The translations under genes were made by a program, and so were the position numbers. From Bifidobacterium adolescentis ATCC 15703 (GTDB lineage: Bacteria > Actinomycetota > Actinomycetes > Actinomycetales > Bifidobacteriaceae), in NCBI RefSeq assembly GCF_000010425.1, contig NC_008618.1, forward strand, positions 117,946 to 181,945: a stretch of DNA of 64,000 nt, read 5' to 3'. Of the stretch, positions 62,819 through 64,000 are shown in pieces (the stretch's first letter is position 1; each line of letters opens with the position of its first letter). The notes beneath the pieces are model-generated. The model was not told the DNA's origin. It saw only the letters and a list, made by a program, of their open reading frames with translations, and ran no database searches.

Positions 62819-63791
62819 CGCCATCGCCTCGCAGCCGGGCGTCACGGACATCGCGGTGACCTGCGACGGCACGGTTTGGGCGGATTGCGGCCAAGGCATG
62901 CAGGAAGTATGTCTGCTGCGCCGATGCTTTCCGTCAGCGCAGTCGATTCGTGAATTCGCAGCGCGATTATGCTCGCAACTTGGCCGACGGCTTGATGACG
63001 CCTGCCCGATCGCCGACGCCTCCACCGTGGACGGTCTGCGCGTGCACGCCGTCATCGCACCACTGGTGCCGCAGGGCGCGGCCATCAGCATACGATTGCC
63101 CGATGCGGTCTCGCCCAATCTGGAATCGTTGGCGCGCAACGGCATGTTTCCAGCCGAATGGCTGCCCCTGCTGGCCGGACTGGTGTCCCGCAAGGCAAGC
63201 GTGCTGGTGACAGGCGGCACCGGTGCCGGCAAAACCACGATGCTCAAAGCCATGCTGATGCGATGCCCGCCGAACGAGCGCATCGTCACCGTCGAGGAAG
63301 TGCGCGAATTGGGCATGATCCAACATGCCAACCACGTGTCTCTGGTCACACGCGAAGCCAACACGGAAGGTGCCGGCGGCATAGGCCTTTCCGAACTGAT
63401 CTGCGCGACGCTGCGCATGAGACCGGACCGCGTGGTGGTCGGCGAATGCCGTGGCGGTGAAGTCGTGGATCTGCTCAGAGCCTTGAATTCCGGGCATCGA
63501 GGCGGCATGACCACATTGCACGCCAATCAAGTGGAGGCGGTTCCGGCGCGATTGGTCTCATTGGGTTTGCTGGCCGGATTGGAGCCACGCGCCACGGCGG
63601 CGCTCGCCGAGGATGCGTTCGACGTGGTGCTTCATGTGGAACGTATCGCCGGCAGACGGCGCATTGCGCAGGTCGGCAGATTGGAAGCGGTGGAAGGGCG
63701 ATTGCATGGGCGTCTGCTGGCCGCCTGGGATGGCCGTACGGTCCGTGCCGGCCAACGTTGGGATGGATTCATGAGCCGATGGAGCGCATGA
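62799..63791 (+). CDS. Tad pilus secretion ATPase (TadA/CpaF)
   Basis: 330 residues from ATG 62799, overlapping the tadZ-like gene by 20 bases. A short CpaF-type ATPase: the N-terminal domain (about 1-110), then VLVTGGTGAGKTTMLKAML (Walker A), RIVTVEEVRELGM (Asp box), MRPDRVVVGECRGGEVVDLLRALNSGHRGGMTTLHAN (Walker B and His box). It powers assembly and secretion of Flp/Tad pili at the cytoplasmic membrane. It is shorter than typical ~450-residue CpaF at the N-terminus. Confidence 0.92.
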   Translation: MELGPLSAIASQPGVTDIAVTCDGTVWADCGQGMQEVCLLRRCFPSAQSIREFAARLCSQLGRRLDDACPIADASTVDGLRVHAVIAPLVPQGAAISIRLPDAVSPNLESLARNGMFPAEWLPLLAGLVSRKASVLVTGGTGAGKTTMLKAMLMRCPPNERIVTVEEVRELGMIQHANHVSLVTREANTEGAGGIGLSELICATLRMRPDRVVVGECRGGEVVDLLRALNSGHRGGMTTLHANQVEAVPARLVSLGLLAGLEPRATAALAEDAFDVVLHVERIAGRRRIAQVGRLEAVEGRLHGRLLAAWDGRTVRAGQRWDGFMSRWSA

Positions 63792-64000
63792 TGCGTGATG
63801 CGTGTGGTTGGGAATATTGCGCCGCATGGCTGGCGTCGATGGCCGTCTGGCTGTGGCTGAATCGGAACGTGGAATGGGCGGGATTGCGGCGATTACAGCG
63901 TGTGCTGGTTCGCTTCGGGCTTCGTTCGGCTGACGATAGCGGCGGGGCCGATGGAGATGGAACTTGTGATGATGAATCCGACGGGCATGGCAGAACAGTC
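63788..64000 (+). CDS. Tad pilus inner-membrane protein TadB (3' truncated by window)
   Basis: 71 residues are visible from ATG 63788, which overlaps the tadA stop (ATGA). An initial hydrophobic segment (CAAWLASMAVWLWL) is followed by a basic stretch (GLRRLQRVLVRFGLR). The gene position directly after tadA and the coupling fit TadB, the GspF-like platform protein, but the conserved domain lies beyond the window end. A different start is possible. Confidence 0.55.
   Translation, partial: MMRDACGWEYCAAWLASMAVWLWLNRNVEWAGLRRLQRVLVRFGLRSADDSGGADGDGTCDDESDGHGRTV

Overview
The window is about 64 kb of high-GC Actinobacterial chromosome. It most likely comes from a Bifidobacterium, possibly of the adolescentis group. 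The evidence is the gene content and order: amtB-glnB-glnD-dnaB-murT-gatD, paired YhgE/Pip proteins, ppk beside a MutT1-like NUDIX/phosphatase fusion, and a tad pilus locus. Intergenic DNA rich in the word AATCGCA fits, and so does actinobacterial-type regulation. No rRNA, prophage, CRISPR array or complete insertion sequence was seen; there is one tRNA-Lys(UUU). The species is an inference.

1-10.4 kb: the 3' part of a large FtsX-like ABC permease, a CPA2 antiporter, and a 740-bp repeat-rich spacer that leads into a decapitated class C sortase fused to a foreign coiled-coil tail. Then come an amino-acid permease and a thiS-thiF-thiG operon on the minus strand behind a TPP riboswitch with its own intrinsic terminator. 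An aldo/keto reductase carries a palindromic insert inside its coding sequence. 10.4-17 kb: a MarR regulator with duplicated operators drives a heterodimeric multidrug-type ABC exporter, followed by a second aldo/keto reductase and ApbE (FAD:protein FMN transferase).

17-26 kb: an iron-uptake cluster of the FTR1-P19 type. It holds the FTR1 permease, P19 lipoprotein, a DUF2318 Fe-S membrane protein, two MacB/FtsX permeases, an ATPase and an FMN-binding lipoprotein. ApbE next door is the enzyme expected to flavinylate that lipoprotein, so the cluster reads as iron transport joined to an extracytoplasmic electron chain. An 11-G tract and a 79-bp hairpin lie between its P19 and DUF2318 genes.

26-41.6 kb: a translationally coupled operon of two YhgE/Pip membrane proteins and a TetR regulator, a CmpB-family membrane protein, and an NrdH-like redoxin that lost one active-site cysteine but keeps tandem NrdR boxes. 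These are followed by tRNA-Lys, a C69 dipeptidase, a GT2 glycosyltransferase, a second TetR, an AT-rich two-gene cassette (DUF2089 plus a small membrane protein), ftsY and another CPA2 antiporter.

42-50 kb: a nitrogen-sensing module (amtB, glnB/glnK, and a glnD without the glutamine-binding ACT domains), a cluster of DnaA boxes, dnaB, and murT-gatD for lipid II amidation. 50-64 kb: a phasin-like small protein, a UbiB-family kinase, a broken LPXTG surface-protein gene followed by an intact class C sortase, a glycerophosphodiester phosphodiesterase, upp, a hypothetical gene, the NUDIX/histidine-phosphatase fusion and ppk. The end of the window holds a candidate structured ncRNA, three more DnaA boxes, and the start of a tad locus (tadZ/cpaE, tadA and a partial tadB).

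Several short repeat families recur in the spacers. All family names were assigned by reading motifs; no database search was run.
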